Shown here: positions 63,245 to 64,000 of the stretch, in pieces
Layout: each line of letters begins with the position of its first letter
Numbering within the stretch: position 1 is the stretch's first letter
NCBI RefSeq assembly: GCF_003583765.1
Contig: NZ_QXQA01000005.1
Location: 186,001 to 250,000 of the forward strand
Length of the DNA stretch: 64,000 nucleotides
Source: Paenibacillus nanensis
GTDB lineage: Bacteria; Bacillota; Bacilli; Paenibacillales; Paenibacillaceae
Direction: 5' to 3'
Translations under genes and position numbers: made by a program
Notes under the pieces: generated by a model
Told to the model about the DNA's origin: nothing
The model's input: the letters and a program-made list of their open reading frames with translations, nothing else
Database searches by the model: none

Positions 63245-63299
63245 AAAATAAAAAATGCGCCTCCGATCCATGATCGAAAGCGCATCTCCGTTTGTACGG
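63245..63299 (-). promoter_or_regulatory. Attenuator-like leader of cysK
   Basis: On the minus strand CCGTACAAACGGAGATGCGC (63280-63299) enters a terminator (ATGCGC..GCGCAT, inner GATC stem) ending in TTTTTTATTTT directly before the ribosome site. An alternative stem CGCAT (in AACGCATTC) with ATGCG would enclose the CCGT-ACGG hairpin and block the terminator, a plausible two-state switch. Confidence 0.74.
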
Positions 63300-63345
63300 T
63301 TGAATGCGTTAATGCCTATTAATCCAAGTGGTTTCCTGCACTTTA

Positions 63346-63375
63346 TTCACTATAGCATAGCCTACTCCTGCGTAC
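63346..63375 (-). promoter_or_regulatory. Probable cysK promoter
   Basis: On the minus strand TTGTAC, a 17-bp spacer and TATAGT. The transcript would begin about 100 nt before the terminator. Confidence 0.6.
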
Positions 63376-63605
63376 AACACCAATTTTCCGGTTTTTAGGC
63401 GGGCATTAGACGTATTGATATATTCGGCGTGCCTTACCTTCTCGACGAGTGACTTTGGATAAGGCGCTGTCGTTCGGATCGCAATTGTCGCGTAACGATA
63501 ACGGCGTTCACTATCAGACTGGAGTCGCTTTAGGCAGAAAAAAATATTCATTCAAGGGCGCGCGGCTGAAGAATGGAGAACTGAGGGGTATAGGCGATTA
63601 GCGTA

Positions 63606-63656
63606 ACGAAAGGGGCATCCCTAGTCATCACGAATGACGGGGGACGCCCCTTTCGT
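63606..63656. terminator. Large inverted repeat, possible bidirectional terminator
   Basis: ACGAAAGGGGC (63606-63616) and GCCCCTTTCGT (63646-63656) are perfect 11-bp arms, extended by TCCC/GGGA and GTCAT/ATGAC inside. T runs are short on both sides. Confidence 0.55.
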
Positions 63657-63721
63657 TTGTCCTGCCGTATTACTCGTCCGGCTGCTTTAGGGGATAAGGC
63701 GGTCTCGACAACTCAATCCCC

Positions 63722-63965
63722 ACCAACTGGCCGTTCATAGACAGATAAGACGATCCCGCCGCCTTCCCCCCTCCCGATGGCCAATCCGGGACCGATAAGG
63801 CTGTCCCGCCGCCTTACACCATCCCCGATGGCCAATTCGGGACCGATAAGACGGTCCTGCCGCCTTACACCACCCCCGATGGCCAATCCGGGACCGATAA
63901 GGCGGTCCGGCCGCCTTACATCACCCCCGATGGCCATTCCGGGGCCGATAAGGCGGTCCCGCCGC
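63722..63965. repeat. 51-bp tandem repeat
   Basis: The motif CCCGATGGCCAATCCGGGAC, then CGATAAGGCGGTCCCGCCGC recurs with a 51-bp period (GATGG at 63776, 63827, 63878 and 63929). A diverged first unit gives about 4.7 copies. Because 51 is a multiple of 3, open frames on both strands read 17-residue repeats; coding is unlikely. Confidence 0.85.
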
Positions 63966-64000
63966 TCTTAAACCGCCGCTTTCGGCTGAAATGTTCTGGC

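Larger units (their letters stand above)
63376..64000. other. Right-edge region without supported genes
   Basis: Short open frames exist on both strands (such as 63309-63551 minus, and two across the repeats) but have no ribosome site or family resemblance. The stretch holds a large inverted repeat and a 51-bp tandem repeat. Confidence 0.55.

Noticed and set aside
63309-63551. 80-codon minus-strand ORF upstream of cysK
   Set aside because: No ribosome site or family resemblance; the likely cysK promoter and leader lie within it.
63713-63971. Overlapping repeat-peptide ORFs on both strands
   Set aside because: The 51-bp period keeps frames open; composition and lack of start signals argue against coding.

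Overview
The window looks like chromosomal DNA of a Paenibacillus-type member of the Bacillota. The signs are strong AGGAGG-like ribosome sites, TTG and GTG starts, an SLH-domain surface protein, YesM/YesN-type sensor pairs, many carbohydrate ABC importers without their own ATPase, a DUF5696-like protein and CcpA-type cre sites. No rRNA, tRNA, CRISPR array, prophage or transposase was seen.

Layout. 1-4.5 kb: the partial gene of a very large secreted protein behind an SLH-domain protein. 5-6.2 kb: an MFS pump. 6.5-10.7 kb: xylose catabolism (xylA-xylB) with divergent xylR and a clear xyl operator. 10.9-15.9 kb: an Fsr-like pump, a lactonase, a stand-alone LytTR protein under a perfect cre site, an aldose-1-epimerase-like protein and a LysM/M23 cell-wall protein. 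16-17.8 kb: an ABC exporter. 17.9-30.6 kb: a beta-mannan island. It has a sugar importer with a YesN-type regulator, an intracellular GH113 mannanase / 2-epimerase / GH130 phosphorylase operon, and a coupled SDR - sensor kinase - second binding protein - LacI operon. The kinase and its likely response regulator lie in different operons, and two promoters share one 16-bp palindromic operator. 30.7-36.3 kb: a MacB-like ABC system. 36.6-37.4 kb: a PARG-like gene broken by two frameshifts. 37.4-39.8 kb: an ABC exporter with a PadR regulator. 39.8-42.7 kb: repeat-rich DNA around a nuclease-fold gene. 42.7-43.6 kb: an AEC-family carrier. 43.8-61.2 kb: eleven co-directional, tightly packed genes with two importers, a shared ATPase, a 993-aa binding protein, an NHL/YIP1 membrane protein, a DUF5696-like protein and a two-subunit ABC exporter. 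61.5-63.2 kb: a thioredoxin-like protein and cysK. The right edge carries a 51-bp tandem repeat.

How the genes work together. The mannan island gives a full route: import of manno-oligosaccharides, intracellular hydrolysis to mannobiose, epimerisation to mannosyl-glucose, then phosphorolysis to mannose-1-phosphate and glucose. Control is layered: LacI operator, two-component system and cre. At the right end, three successive transcription units (the 11-gene cluster, the thioredoxin-like gene and cysK) each lie behind an intrinsic terminator placed between any plausible promoter and the start codon. Two of these leaders share an almost identical 20-nt hairpin module. This points to RNA-level attenuation of a kind I do not recognise and is, with the split sugar-sensing system and the mixed import/export operon, the most interesting content here.
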